From assembly GCF_010548375.1 (NCBI RefSeq), contig NZ_JAAGLY010000003.1, positions 1 through 64,000 on the forward strand: a stretch of 64,000 nucleotides of DNA, read 5' to 3'. The notes under the pieces are model-generated. The model was not told the DNA's origin. It worked only from the letters and a program-made list of their open reading frames with translations, and did no database searches. A program made the position numbers and the translations under genes. The DNA comes from Streptomyces sp. SID13726 (lineage in GTDB: Bacteria; Actinomycetota; Actinomycetes; Streptomycetales; Streptomycetaceae). Each line of letters begins with the position of its first letter. The stretch's first letter is position 1. This document shows, piece after piece, positions 46,633-56,247 of this stretch.

Positions 46633-47949
46633 TCAGGGCGCCGTACGCAAGTCGGCGACTACCGCGGCGAGTTCGGTGGCGAATGCCTCGGCCTGCGGCT
46701 CGGTGACGGTGGAGCTGGTGATCCGGATCGCGCCTTGGTGGGCGGACGGGTCACGGACGAAGAGGTGGCCGGGGCGTACGGCCCAGCCCCGATCGGCCAG
46801 GGCTCGGACGACGGATCGGCTGTCGACGTCGAGTTCGACCCATACGTTCAGTCCGTCGGGCCGGTGGGGCACCTCGATGCCGTGGGCATGCAGCCGCTGG
46901 ATGAGCAGGCTGCTGCGGTGCGCGTAGGCCGCGCGGGCCCTTTCGTGGAGTTCCTGCACGCGGGGATCGACGAGCAGTTCGTGGGCGGTGTGTTGCAGGA
47001 GGCGGCTCACCCAGGTGGTGCCGGCACTCAGCCGTGCCTCCAGGCGCGCGGCGGTCTCCGCGTCGGTCGCGACCAGGGCGAGACGCAGGTCCGGGCCGAG
47101 GAACTTGGAGAGGGACCGCACGAGCGCCCAGCGCGTCGCGGTCGCAGGGGTGATCCGGTGGTACGGCCGGGCGGAGACGGCCGAGAAGTGGTCGTCCTCG
47201 ATCACCAGGACCTGGGGATGGTCGGCCAGGACCGCGCGCAGGTCGGCCGCCCGCTCCCCGGTGAGACTGGCACCGGTCGGGTTGTGGGCGCGCGGCGTGC
47301 AGACGACCGCGCGAGCGCCGTCCTCGAGCGCGGCCCGCAGCGAGTCCGGACGCATGCCGTCGCCGTCGACCCGCACCGGTGCCGACCGGTACCCGTTCAG
47401 CCGCAGTGTTCCGATGCTCGCCAGGAAGCACGGATCCTCGACCGCCACCACGTCGGCACGGGCGAGATGGGCGTTCAGGAGACGTTCGGTGGCGTCGACC
47501 GCTCCGTGCGCGACCAGCGTCCGAAACGGCTGCTCGATGTCCTCGGCGAAGTCGCCGGCAGCCCATTCGGCCAGTGCCTCGTCGACGGCGGACGTGCCGT
47601 ACAGGGGCTGGGAGTAGTGTCCGCCGCGGGCCGCGGCCAGGATGTCCGGCAGTAGCCGCGGATCGGGGTTGCCGCTGGCCAGGTCGATGGAGTCGCCGCC
47701 GACGCCGACGCCCTCACGGGCGAGCTGCGGCACCGCCGCAACCACGGTGCCACCGCGGCCCCGGGTCTCGGCCACCCCGGCCTCGACGAGCCGCCGGTAT
47801 GCCAAGGCGACCGTGTTCCGGTTCACTCCGAGCTCGGCGGCGAGCACCCGCACCGGCGGCAGCACCGCCTGTGGCGCGAGCGCGCCCGACGCGACCTGGT
47901 CTCGGACACTGCCGGCGATCTCCGCAGCGGTCGTACCCGTGATCGGCAC
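46633..47949 (-). CDS. MocR-type (GntR plus aminotransferase) transcriptional regulator
   Basis: A 438-residue regulator. The N-terminal winged helix (SGALAPQAVLPPVRVLAAEL, then GVNRNTVALAYRRLVEAG) is GntR-like. It is followed by a fold-type I aminotransferase domain with the PLP lysine in RSLSKFLGPDLRLALVA and a conserved GNPDPRLLP stretch. MocR proteins sense PLP or amino compounds and usually control a neighbouring gene. GGAGG lies 7 nt before the GTG at 47949. The downstream aldolase and transporter (gaps 37 and 11 bp) are the likely targets. Confidence 0.9.
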   Translation of the reverse strand: MPITGTTAAEIAGSVRDQVASGALAPQAVLPPVRVLAAELGVNRNTVALAYRRLVEAGVAETRGRGGTVVAAVPQLAREGVGVGGDSIDLASGNPDPRLLPDILAAARGGHYSQPLYGTSAVDEALAEWAAGDFAEDIEQPFRTLVAHGAVDATERLLNAHLARADVVAVEDPCFLASIGTLRLNGYRSAPVRVDGDGMRPDSLRAALEDGARAVVCTPRAHNPTGASLTGERAADLRAVLADHPQVLVIEDDHFSAVSARPYHRITPATATRWALVRSLSKFLGPDLRLALVATDAETAARLEARLSAGTTWVSRLLQHTAHELLVDPRVQELHERARAAYAHRSSLLIQRLHAHGIEVPHRPDGLNVWVELDVDSRSVVRALADRGWAVRPGHLFVRDPSAHQGAIRITSSTVTEPQAEAFATELAAVVADLRTAP

Positions 47950-48216
47950 GTGATCACCTCCGCAAGCGACTCTAGCACTTTGTCCTATGCCAAAAACCGG
48001 TGGCCTCGACGCACGCGGGAACCCTGGCTGTCGCCGGGCGGAAGTCGTGGATGAGCGGGCTCCGCACCTCGGGAACGCCGTGGTGCTCAGTGTGATGCGG
48101 GGCGGCCGTACGAGGCCGGAGGGCTGTCGTGGAGGTGATCGATGTCGGCCGTCGACGTCGGCAGGTCGCCGTCGACCGGTGATTCACACACGGCCCGCGA
48201 CATCGTCAGCAGGCAC

Positions 48217-48492
48217 TCAACTGCCGTTCCAGTCGATGCCGTTGTCCTGGAGCCAGCGGATGTCGTGCTCGGCCACGGGCGGCACGGACGCCGGCGTCAC
48301 TTCGACGGTGCCCATCCGTACCCCGCCCTTGCCGCCGACGTGCGTGGCGTTCTCGTCGCCCGCTTCGAGGATGCGCCTCTCGTAGTGGGGCGGCCAGCGC
48401 AACAGCATGCGCCGGTCGCAGCTGAGGCAACTCCACTCCTCGGCACCGGAGTCGACCGTCCGGGTCAGGACCATCTGATGAGTGTCGGACAT
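48217..48492 (-). CDS. Small protein with a CxxC motif, unknown function
   Basis: A 91-residue protein starting MSDTHQMVLTRTVDSGAEEW. GAGGAGGA precedes the ATG at 48492 at a good distance. A CLSCDRRMLLRWPPHYERRI segment has one CxxC pair, which might bind zinc as half of a ribbon or as a dimer. The C-terminus is acidic (PPVAEHDIRWLQDNGIDWNG). No family is recognised. It is downstream of the GNAT gene with a 73-bp gap on the same strand. Confidence 0.6.
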   Translation of the reverse strand: MSDTHQMVLTRTVDSGAEEWSCLSCDRRMLLRWPPHYERRILEAGDENATHVGGKGGVRMGTVEVTPASVPPVAEHDIRWLQDNGIDWNGS

Positions 48493-48565
48493 CGCGCCGT
48501 CCTCCTCGTCCCCGGACGTCGGGTCTCCTCGCCATGCCTGTCCAAACCGTGCGCGGGCATGGGAA

Positions 48566-49135
48566 TCACCCTGCTGTCGGTGATCCGTCCTGTCGGGCGC
48601 GGTGGCAGTAGAGCATCCCCTCGTGGTCCGGCTCCGGGTCGAGGAGGCCGAAGCCGACGGATTCGACGCAGTTGCGGCTGGCGTGGTTGTCGGCGTCGAT
48701 GCCGCAGAAGAAGGTCTGGACATCGCAGGTGTCGGGGTGGGTGAGGACGGCCCGGAGGGCGGAGCGGCCGTGTCCGTGCCGCCACCGGTCGGGGTCGACC
48801 AGGTAGGCCAGGCCCATGGCGATCCGGGGTTCGGGGCCTTCACCGTGGTAGCGGACCCAGCGGTCGTAGACATCGCCGCCGATGAACGCGACCGGCGTCC
48901 CGGCCTGGTCCAGGCCGATCCACCCGTGGCAGCGCAGCACCACCGCGCCGCGGAAGACGGTGCCGGGCTCCTCGCCGATCAGCCCCAGCTGACGGTGGAT
49001 CCATTCGCGGCCGCCCAGGCGCCTTCGGACCTCGGGGTGGTCGAACCAGTGCTCGATCCGCTGCGCCCCGGCCTCGCTCAAGGGCTCCAGCCGCATGCCC
49101 GGGCCGTCCGGCCGGGTCTGCGCGGGCCGGCTCAT
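48566..49135 (-). CDS. GNAT-family acetyltransferase
   Basis: A 189-residue protein of the RimJ/RimL-like GNAT type. It begins MRLEPLSE-like after a short leader and contains the acetyl-CoA region DPDRWRHGHGRSALRAVLTH (a form of the R/Q-x-x-G-x-G/A motif) and the later FFCGIDADNHASRNCVESVG with GFGLLDPEPD, typical of the C-terminal part. The acceptor is unknown. The ATG at 49135 has no clear ribosome binding site; further upstream starts are possible but add unfamiliar sequence. The interval 49136-49437 holds no convincing gene. Confidence 0.78.
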   Translation of the reverse strand: MSRPAQTRPDGPGMRLEPLSEAGAQRIEHWFDHPEVRRRLGGREWIHRQLGLIGEEPGTVFRGAVVLRCHGWIGLDQAGTPVAFIGGDVYDRWVRYHGEGPEPRIAMGLAYLVDPDRWRHGHGRSALRAVLTHPDTCDVQTFFCGIDADNHASRNCVESVGFGLLDPEPDHEGMLYCHRARQDGSPTAG

Positions 49136-49437
49136 GCCGCCGCGCAACGGGACGTCGTAAGCCTTCCTGAACGCCTGGTTCGTCTTCTCGGTATGTGTGC
49201 GGACCTCGTCATGGCAGACCTCCCGCGTCACCGCATTCCCGATTGTCGGGGGCGGATTGTACGAGACCGCCTGCCCGTTCGCACCCGGTGCGACGAGGAC
49301 GTCCAGGACGGATACTCTCCAGCGAGTGACCCCGCCGTCCCGCCGAGGGCGACGCCCGGACTGAGGACGTACGCCACCTCGATGTTCTCTATCGTGGAAA
49401 ATCACGTCATGACGGCCGAAGTCGAGGCAGGCAGCAC

Positions 49438-50667
49438 ATGAGGCAACCGCAGATCGACCACGCCGCGGTCTTCCGGGCCCTGCCCGGCATGGTGGCACTG
49501 CTGACGCCCGAGCTGGTGTACGTCGACGTCAACGACGACTTCGTACGGCTCACCGGCCGCGCCCGCGACCAGTTGGTCGGCCGCTACATCTTCGACGTGT
49601 TCCCGGAGAACCCCAACGACTCCGCCGCGGCTGGGATGCGGGAGACCCGGGAGTCGATGCTGCGCGCGGTGTCCACCGGCGAGCGCGACACCATGGCGGT
49701 GCTCCGCTACGACATCGAGGACCCCCAGCGCCCCGGCCGCTGGAAGCAGCATTTCTGGAGCCCGGTCAACGCGCCCGTACTCGGCGCCGACGGCAAGGTG
49801 ACGCTGCTCGTGCACCGGGTGGAGGAGGTCACCGAACTGATCCGGGCCCGCGGCGGACCGGGGGGCGACAGCCGGGCGCGCGTGCTGGAGGCCGAGCTGT
49901 ACACCCGGGCCCGGGAGCTCCAGGAGGTGAACGAACGCCTGCGCGCGGCGCACGCCCGCGAGCGCGAGGTCGCCCTGGCGCTCCAGGAGGCGCTGCTCCC
50001 CGCCCCCGGACCCCTGGGGCACCATCGGACGGCCGTGCGCTACCGGCCCGCCGTCGGCGCCCTGAACGTGTGCGGTGACTGGTACGACCTGGTCGACCTG
50101 CCCGACGACTGCCTCGCGGTGGCCGTCGGTGACGTGGTCGGCCACGGCCTCGCCGCCGCCTGTGTCATGGGCCAGCTGCGCAGCGCGCTGAGTGCCGCCA
50201 CGCGTGTCGCCGACGGCCCGGCCCGGGCTCTGGAGGCCCTGGGGCTGTACGCCCGTTCCGTCGACGGCGCCGAGTCGACCACGGCGGCGACGGCCTTCAT
50301 CGACTGGTCCGACCACACCATCACCTACAGCAGCGCGGGCCACCTCCCGCCCGCCCTGCTCGGCCCCGACGGCACGGTGACCTTCCTGGACCGGGCCACC
50401 GACCCACCGCTCGGCGCCAGCCTCGAACACACCATGCGCCCGGAGGCCACCGTGTCCTTCGCCGAGGGCGCCACGCTCGTCCTCTACACCGACGGTCTGA
50501 TCGAACGCCGCACCGAGGACATCGACACCGGCCTGGCCCGCCTCGCCGCGACCCTCGCCGCCCACCGCGAGGCCGACCCCGAGACGCTGGCCGACGCCCT
50601 CCTGAGCCGGCTGCTGCCGGCCACCGGCAACACCGACGACACCGCCCTGGTCGTCATCCGCCTCTGA
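49438..50667 (+). CDS. PAS domain-PP2C (SpoIIE-type) serine phosphatase
   Basis: A 409-residue cytoplasmic signalling protein. A PAS-like sensor occupies about residues 5-130 (FRALPGMVALLTPELVYVDV, then NDDFVRLTGRARDQLVG). A short coiled coil follows (LEAELYTRARELQEVNERLR). The C-terminal PP2C phosphatase shows CGDWYDLVDLPDDCLAVAVG and DVVGHGLAAA, FIDWSDHTITYSSAGHLPP and LVLYTDGLIERR, with its metal-binding aspartates. Streptomyces has dozens of such RsbU/SpoIIE-like phosphatases acting on anti-sigma antagonists. No sigma or anti-sigma gene is adjacent, so the partner lies elsewhere. Confidence 0.92.
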   Translation: MRQPQIDHAAVFRALPGMVALLTPELVYVDVNDDFVRLTGRARDQLVGRYIFDVFPENPNDSAAAGMRETRESMLRAVSTGERDTMAVLRYDIEDPQRPGRWKQHFWSPVNAPVLGADGKVTLLVHRVEEVTELIRARGGPGGDSRARVLEAELYTRARELQEVNERLRAAHAREREVALALQEALLPAPGPLGHHRTAVRYRPAVGALNVCGDWYDLVDLPDDCLAVAVGDVVGHGLAAACVMGQLRSALSAATRVADGPARALEALGLYARSVDGAESTTAATAFIDWSDHTITYSSAGHLPPALLGPDGTVTFLDRATDPPLGASLEHTMRPEATVSFAEGATLVLYTDGLIERRTEDIDTGLARLAATLAAHREADPETLADALLSRLLPATGNTDDTALVVIRL

Positions 50668-50816
50668 CGCCGAGGCGCACCGAGGCGCACCTCGGCGACG
50701 CCGCCTCCCCCATCCGACGTGCGCAGCCGCACGCCGGAAAGTACGGTGGCGTCCAGATGTTCGACCTCGGACATGGGACGGCGTGCCGGGCAGGCCGTCG
50801 GAGGGTGGAGGCGGCA

Positions 50817-51619
50817 TGGCCGAGAAGAGCGTGGCGAAGCTGCCGCGCAAGGCGTACGAGGCTGAACTGCTGTGCCTGCAGACGGAGTTGGTGAAGCTCC
50901 AGGAGTGGGTGCGGGCCGAGGGCGCCCGGGTCGTCGTGGTCTTCGAGGGCCGGGACGCGGCCGGCAAGGGCGGCACCATCAAGCGGGTCGCCGAGCATCT
51001 CAACCCCCGGGTCGCCCGGATCGCGGCGCTGCCGAAGCCGACCGAGCGCGAGCGCAGCCAGTGGTACTTCCAGCGGTACGTCGAGCATCTGCCGGCGGCC
51101 GGCGAGATCGTGCTGTTCGACCGGTCCTGGTACAACCGGGCCGGTGTCGAGCATGTGATGGGCTTCTGCACCAAGGAGGAGTACCAGCTCTTCCTGCGCC
51201 AGTGCCCGATCTTCGAGCGGATGCTGGTCGAGGCCGGGATCGTGCTGCGCAAGTACTGGTTCTCGGTGAGCGACACCGAGCAGCAGGAGCGCTTCCGCAG
51301 GCGTCTGGAGGATCCGCTGCGGCGCTGGAAGCTCTCCCCGATGGACCTGGAGTCGATCACCCACTGGGAGGCCTACTCCCGTGCCAAGGACGAGATGATG
51401 GTGCACACCGACGTCTCCGAGGCGCCGTGGTACGTCGTGGAGAGCGACGACAAGCGCCGGGCACGGCTGAACATGATCGCCCACCTGCTGTCCTCGGTGC
51501 CGTACCGCGAGGTCCCGCCACCGGTCCTCGACCTTCCCGAGCGGCCGACGTCGACCGGCTACGAACGCACACCGCGCGAGCTCCAGACCTACGTCCCCGA
51601 CCACGCGGCGACCCTCTGA
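50817..51619 (+). CDS. ppk2: Polyphosphate kinase 2 (class I)
   Basis: A 267-residue cytoplasmic kinase that transfers phosphate between polyphosphate and nucleoside diphosphates. The Walker A is FEGRDAAGKGGTIKRV, Walker B FDRSWYNRAGVEHVMGF, and the lid region reads LEDPLRRWKLSPMDLE. The length matches one-domain PPK2. GGAGG 7 nt before the ATG at 50817 fixes the start. Upstream reading frames are not supported. It follows the PAS-PP2C gene and precedes a sulfate-type permease, with no obvious functional link beyond general stress or phosphate metabolism. Confidence 0.94.
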
Positions 51620-51692
51620 GTCACCGGGTGAAGAGGTGCCCCCGGTGGGACACTCCGGTGACTCATGGGCGCCGGACGGAAGAAGGTGGTTC

Positions 51693-53426
51693 GTGAGGCA
51701 GGACACGGGAACGCACCCGCCGTGGTGGCCTCGCGTGGCACCCGGAGCCGTGACCCTGTTCGGTTACCGGCGCACCTGGCTGCGGGGCGACCTGCTGGCC
51801 GGGGTCACGGTGGCCGCGTATCTGGTGCCGCAGGTCATGGCGTACGCGGGCGTGGCCGGGCTGCCACCGGTCGCGGGGCTGTGGGCGATCCTGCCCGCCC
51901 TCGCCCTGTACGCGCTGCTGGGTTCCTCACGCCTGCTCTCGGTCGGCCCCGAGTCCACGACCGCGCTGATGACGGCCACCGTGGTCGCCCCGCTCGCCTC
52001 GGGCGACCCCGGCCGGTACGCGACCCTGGCGGCCACCCTCGCGGTCACGGTCGGGCTCCTGTGCCTGGTGGCCCGGGTGGTGCGCCTGGGCTTCCTCGCG
52101 GACCTGCTCTCCCGCCCGGTCCTGATCGGCTATCTCGCGGGCGTGGCGCTGATCATGATGGTGGACCAGCTCCCCAAACTGACCCGCGTACAGACCACCG
52201 GCTCGGAGTTCTTCCCCCAACTGTGGTCCTTCATCAGGCACTTGCCCGACGCCCACGGCGCGACCGTGATCCTCTCCGCCGCCGTGCTCGCGTTCCTCTT
52301 CACGGTGCCCAAGCACATCCCGGGCCCCCTGATCGCCTTCGTCCTCGCGACCGCCACGGTGGTCGTGTTCGACCTCGACGACCGGTACGGCATCAAGGTG
52401 ATCGGCGAGATCCCCTCCGGCCTGCCCGGCCTCGCGTGGCCGGACCTGGGCGAGCTGCCACGCCTCGTCCTGCCGGCGCTCGGTGTGCTCATCGTCGCCT
52501 ACACGGACTTCATCCTCACCGCGCGGGCCTTCCACGGCGAGGGCCCCGGGCTCGACGCCAACCAGGAGTTCCTGGCCCTCGGCACCGCCAACCTCGGCGC
52601 GGGCCTCCTGCACGGCTTCCCGGTCAGCAGCAGCGCCAGCCGCACCGCGCTGGCCTCCTCCGCGGGCGCCCGCAGCCAGGCGTACTCCCTGGTCGCCGGG
52701 GCCGTCGTACTCGCCGTCCTGCTCTTCCTCAGCCCCCTGCTCACCCGTACGCCCTCGGCCGTCCTGGGCGCGCTCGTCGTGTACGCCGCCGTCCGCATGA
52801 TCGACCTCGCGGGTTTCCGCCGCCTCGCGTCCTTCCGCCGCCGCGAGTTGTTCCTGGCGCTCGGCTGCCTGGCCGGGGTGCTCGCCCTCGACATCCTGTA
52901 CGGCGTCCTCGTGGCCGTCGGCCTGTCGGTCGCCGAGCTGCTGAGCCGGGTGGCCCGCCCGCACGACGCGATCGAGGGCGTGGTGCCCGGGGTGGCCGGC
53001 ATGCACGACATCGACGACTACCCCACGGCCCGCACGATCCCCGGCCTCCTCGTCTACCGCTACGACTCCCCGCTCTTCTTCGCCAACGCCGAGAACTTCC
53101 ACCGCCGCGCCCTGGCCGCCGTGGACGAACAGACCACCCCCGTACGCTGGTTCGTCCTCAACGCCGAGGCCAACGTCGAGGTCGACATCACCGCCCTCGA
53201 CGCGGTCGACGAACTCCGTCGCCAACTCACCGACCGAGGCGTCGTGTTCGCCCTCGCCCGCGTGAAACAGGACCTCCTGAACGACCTCAAGGCATACGGC
53301 CTCGCGGACGCGGTGGGTCCGGAGCTGATCTTCCCGACGCTGCCGACCGCGGTGGCGGCGTACCGCCACTGGGCCGATGGACGACCGGACCGAACCGGAG
53401 CCCGCATCCAGGAAGAACCCACGTGA
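51693..53426 (+). CDS. SulP-family anion transporter with STAS domain
   Basis: A 577-residue membrane protein. The N-terminal membrane part shows the SulP signature LLAGVTVAAYLVPQVMAYAG and about 11-12 helices (for example VSSSASRTALASSAGARSQ in the conserved region). The C-terminal STAS domain (about 430-560) contains FFANAENFHRRALAAVDEQT and VLNAEANVEVDITALDAVDE. SulP proteins carry sulfate, bicarbonate or other anions. The GTG at 51693 gives the shortest convincing N-terminus. A GTG at 51636 is an alternative adding 19 residues. It is convergent with the LAL regulator and thus outside the NRPS locus. Confidence 0.92.
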   Translation: MRQDTGTHPPWWPRVAPGAVTLFGYRRTWLRGDLLAGVTVAAYLVPQVMAYAGVAGLPPVAGLWAILPALALYALLGSSRLLSVGPESTTALMTATVVAPLASGDPGRYATLAATLAVTVGLLCLVARVVRLGFLADLLSRPVLIGYLAGVALIMMVDQLPKLTRVQTTGSEFFPQLWSFIRHLPDAHGATVILSAAVLAFLFTVPKHIPGPLIAFVLATATVVVFDLDDRYGIKVIGEIPSGLPGLAWPDLGELPRLVLPALGVLIVAYTDFILTARAFHGEGPGLDANQEFLALGTANLGAGLLHGFPVSSSASRTALASSAGARSQAYSLVAGAVVLAVLLFLSPLLTRTPSAVLGALVVYAAVRMIDLAGFRRLASFRRRELFLALGCLAGVLALDILYGVLVAVGLSVAELLSRVARPHDAIEGVVPGVAGMHDIDDYPTARTIPGLLVYRYDSPLFFANAENFHRRALAAVDEQTTPVRWFVLNAEANVEVDITALDAVDELRRQLTDRGVVFALARVKQDLLNDLKAYGLADAVGPELIFPTLPTAVAAYRHWADGRPDRTGARIQEEPT

Positions 53427-53469
53427 CACGGTGCGCCGTTCAGCGGTGAGGTCACCTGGGTCCACCTGC

Positions 53470-56247
53470 TCAGCTCGGTCCCGGAACCGGTGCGATCACC
53501 AGCGACGGCAGGTCGGAGCGGCGGGTGACCTTGAGCTTGCGGTACGTCTTGGTCAGGTGTTGCTCCACCGTGCTGACCGATATGTAGAGACGACTGGATA
53601 TCTCCCGGTTCGTGTAGCCGAGCGCCGCGAGTTCGGCGACTCGGCGTTCGGCCTCACTGAGCAGGGTCTCCGCTTCCGAGACCTCGTCGGGGGACTGGAG
53701 GGATTCGAAGGACGCGGCCGGTTCCGCCGAGGCCGGGGCGAGGGCCAGCGCCTCCACCAGGGACTCGGCATGGCACTCCCGCGCGATGTTCCATGCCCGC
53801 CGCCCGACCGTACGAGCCCGGCGCAGCTCCCCGAGCGCGTGGTACGTGTTCGTCAACTGCACCAGGGTGCAGACGAGTTCGTACTGGTCCCCGCAGCCCT
53901 GAAGGAGATCGGCGGCCTGCCGCAGCAGCATCGAGCGACGGCTGACGTTGAGGGTCGCGGCGATGACGCGCATCGACAGACCGGCGCCGCGCGGCGACCG
54001 CCCGTCCGCGCGGGCCAGTTGATCCTCCGCGAGCTTGCAGGCACGCTCCGGTTCGTCCATCTCCAGCAGCACGGCCGCCGCCTCGCCTCGCCACGGGACC
54101 AGCCCCGGGACGTCCATGCGCCACTCGGTCATCAGTTCACCGCAGGTCTCGAAGTCCTCCAGGGCGGCGTGAAGGTGTCCGGTGGCCAGATTCAGCCTCC
54201 CGCGCGCCTGGAGGTACGACAGCCCGAACCGGGTCTCGAGAGCCTCCTGCGGAAGCGGCAGCTTGAGCTGCGCCAGGGCTTCGTCGTGCCGGCCCATCGC
54301 GGTGAGGGCGCGTACGAGCGTGCCCCGGACCTGGGCGAGCGTCACGCCCCAACTCGCGGACGGCAGCAGCCGCAGGGCCTCACGCACCTGTTCGGCGGCG
54401 TCCAGCAGTGCGCCTTGCCGCAGACTGATCTCCGCTCGCACGGCCAGCACCGAGGCGTGTCGCAGTCGTGACTCACCGATGGCCGACTGGGCGAGCACGG
54501 CGTCGCACAACTGAGCTGCCTGGGGGATCCGTTCGCTGTAGACCAGGGTGAGCAGCCCGGCGAGGATGACACCGGTGCCGGTCTCCTGGAGCGGGGCACT
54601 GCCCAGGACGCGCTCGACGAGGTCGACCGCTCCCTGGCTGGACGACCGGGAGAGGACCGCGTCGAGCGCCTGGGTCACGTTCAGATTCTGCCGGGTGTGC
54701 GGCAACCGTGCGGCTCGATCGGGCTGGTGGCCGTCCCCCTGGAGACCGGCGTCGGCCAGTGCCGGGTAGGCGTGGCGGATGACCAGGCTCAACTCGGTCA
54801 GCTCGCCGTGGGAGGGACCGTCGGCCGCTCCCGCGGCGTCCGCCAGCAGCGGCAACAGGCCGCGGGCACCGTCGAACCGGCCGTGCCACATCAGCGCTTT
54901 GACGAGCACGATCAGGTCGCTGCCGCTCAGGTGGCCGGCGTGGCCGGCGGTGACCAGGTCGTCCAGGTAGGGGGTGCACATGCTGGGGTTGAGGCCCCAA
55001 TCCGCGCACAGCTGCGCCGCCAGCAGACGGGCAGCGGCCCTCTCGTCGCCCGCGCAGCCCTGCCGAGCCAGTGTCAGACATGCCGCCGCGTGTGACAACT
55101 CCCCTTCGGAGAGAGCTAGTCGGGCGGCCTGGGTCAGGACGCCCACGGCCCAGGGCGCACTGCTGTCCCCCGCCGCGAGGAGCCAGCGCGCCACCCGGCA
55201 GGCGGACAGGCCCTGGTGATAACCCCAGTCGGCGGCGCCCGAGTTCAGCCGGTAGAGGTTCTCGGGAGTGACACCGCCCAGCACGGCCGAGGCGCCCGCG
55301 GAGTGGCTGAAGTCGTCACCGGTGAGTATCCCGGCCGCGCGGAGGGAGTCGAGGATCTTGCCGACGACGACCGGGCACATGTCCAGCAGCGCGGCCACCC
55401 CCTCGCAGCCGCCCAGCACCGCGACCGCCTGTGCCACCCTCGCCGGACCGGGGTCGACCCGCCGCAGATACTCCAGCACCGCCCGCCCGTACCCCTCGCC
55501 GGCCCCGAAGAGTTCGTCACCGCAGGGCACGGCGCCCGCGCGGCGCATGACGAGATGGTCGCGGAAGAGGGCGTGGGCCAGGAACGGGTTGCCGTTGGTG
55601 TGCCGGTGGCATCGCTCCACCATGGCGGCAGGCGCCTGACGACCCAGCACCCGGGCGCCGAGATGGGCCACACCTTCCAGGGACAGCGGTTGCAGGGTGA
55701 GCTGGTGGCAGTTCGGCTGACGCAGCAACTCGTCCGCGCACTCACGCTCGTGGTGCTCCGAGGACTCGGAGTACGTGAAGACCGTGGCCACCCGGGCGCC
55801 ACGGATGCGGCGGGCGAAGTACGACAGGACGGACTTGGACTCCGCGTCCGCGAGGTGGATGTTGTCGACGGTCACGGCGAGGGGACGGCGGCCGGAGAGG
55901 TCCAGCAGGATCATGGCGAGGGCGTGGGTGGTCCGGATGTCCGGCTCCGCGCCCGCGTCGACGGCGAGCAGCCGGTCCGCTTCCGCGCGCGCCCCGGCGG
56001 ACAGCGGTGCGTGGAAGAGCAGTTGGCTCATCACGCCCATCGGAACCTGTCTCTCCTCCTCGCAGGCGATCGCCGTGAGCACCAGCACACCCTGCTCCGC
56101 GGCAGCCCGTGCGTAGGTCTCCAGCAGGACGCTCTTGCCCATGGCCGCGGCAGCCCCGACCAACGCCGATGTGCCGTGCCGGTAGACGGCCTCGTCGAGC
56201 AGGTCCAGCAGGAATTCGAGCTCCTCTTTACGCTCAAGCAGAACCAT
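53470..56247 (-). CDS. LAL-type (large LuxR) regulator, probable pathway activator of the NRPS locus
   Basis: A 925-residue ATPase regulator. The N-terminal NTPase begins VLLERKEELEFLLDLLDEAV; its P-loop reads LVGAAAAMGKSVLLE, where the first Gly of the normal GxxxxGKS has slipped to Ala. Walker B resembles PLAVTVDNIHLADAESKSVL. A long TPR-like region follows. The C-terminal LuxR helix-turn-helix spans EAERRVAELAALGYTNREIS and SVSTVEQHLTKTYRKLK. LAL proteins commonly activate adjacent biosynthetic genes. It is divergent from the P450 gene across a 536-bp region rich in AGGGGT elements. The ATG at 56247 is 10 nt after AAAGG; an earlier start would add about 15 residues. Confidence 0.9.
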   Translation of the reverse strand: MVLLERKEELEFLLDLLDEAVYRHGTSALVGAAAAMGKSVLLETYARAAAEQGVLVLTAIACEEERQVPMGVMSQLLFHAPLSAGARAEADRLLAVDAGAEPDIRTTHALAMILLDLSGRRPLAVTVDNIHLADAESKSVLSYFARRIRGARVATVFTYSESSEHHERECADELLRQPNCHQLTLQPLSLEGVAHLGARVLGRQAPAAMVERCHRHTNGNPFLAHALFRDHLVMRRAGAVPCGDELFGAGEGYGRAVLEYLRRVDPGPARVAQAVAVLGGCEGVAALLDMCPVVVGKILDSLRAAGILTGDDFSHSAGASAVLGGVTPENLYRLNSGAADWGYHQGLSACRVARWLLAAGDSSAPWAVGVLTQAARLALSEGELSHAAACLTLARQGCAGDERAAARLLAAQLCADWGLNPSMCTPYLDDLVTAGHAGHLSGSDLIVLVKALMWHGRFDGARGLLPLLADAAGAADGPSHGELTELSLVIRHAYPALADAGLQGDGHQPDRAARLPHTRQNLNVTQALDAVLSRSSSQGAVDLVERVLGSAPLQETGTGVILAGLLTLVYSERIPQAAQLCDAVLAQSAIGESRLRHASVLAVRAEISLRQGALLDAAEQVREALRLLPSASWGVTLAQVRGTLVRALTAMGRHDEALAQLKLPLPQEALETRFGLSYLQARGRLNLATGHLHAALEDFETCGELMTEWRMDVPGLVPWRGEAAAVLLEMDEPERACKLAEDQLARADGRSPRGAGLSMRVIAATLNVSRRSMLLRQAADLLQGCGDQYELVCTLVQLTNTYHALGELRRARTVGRRAWNIARECHAESLVEALALAPASAEPAASFESLQSPDEVSEAETLLSEAERRVAELAALGYTNREISSRLYISVSTVEQHLTKTYRKLKVTRRSDLPSLVIAPVPGPS

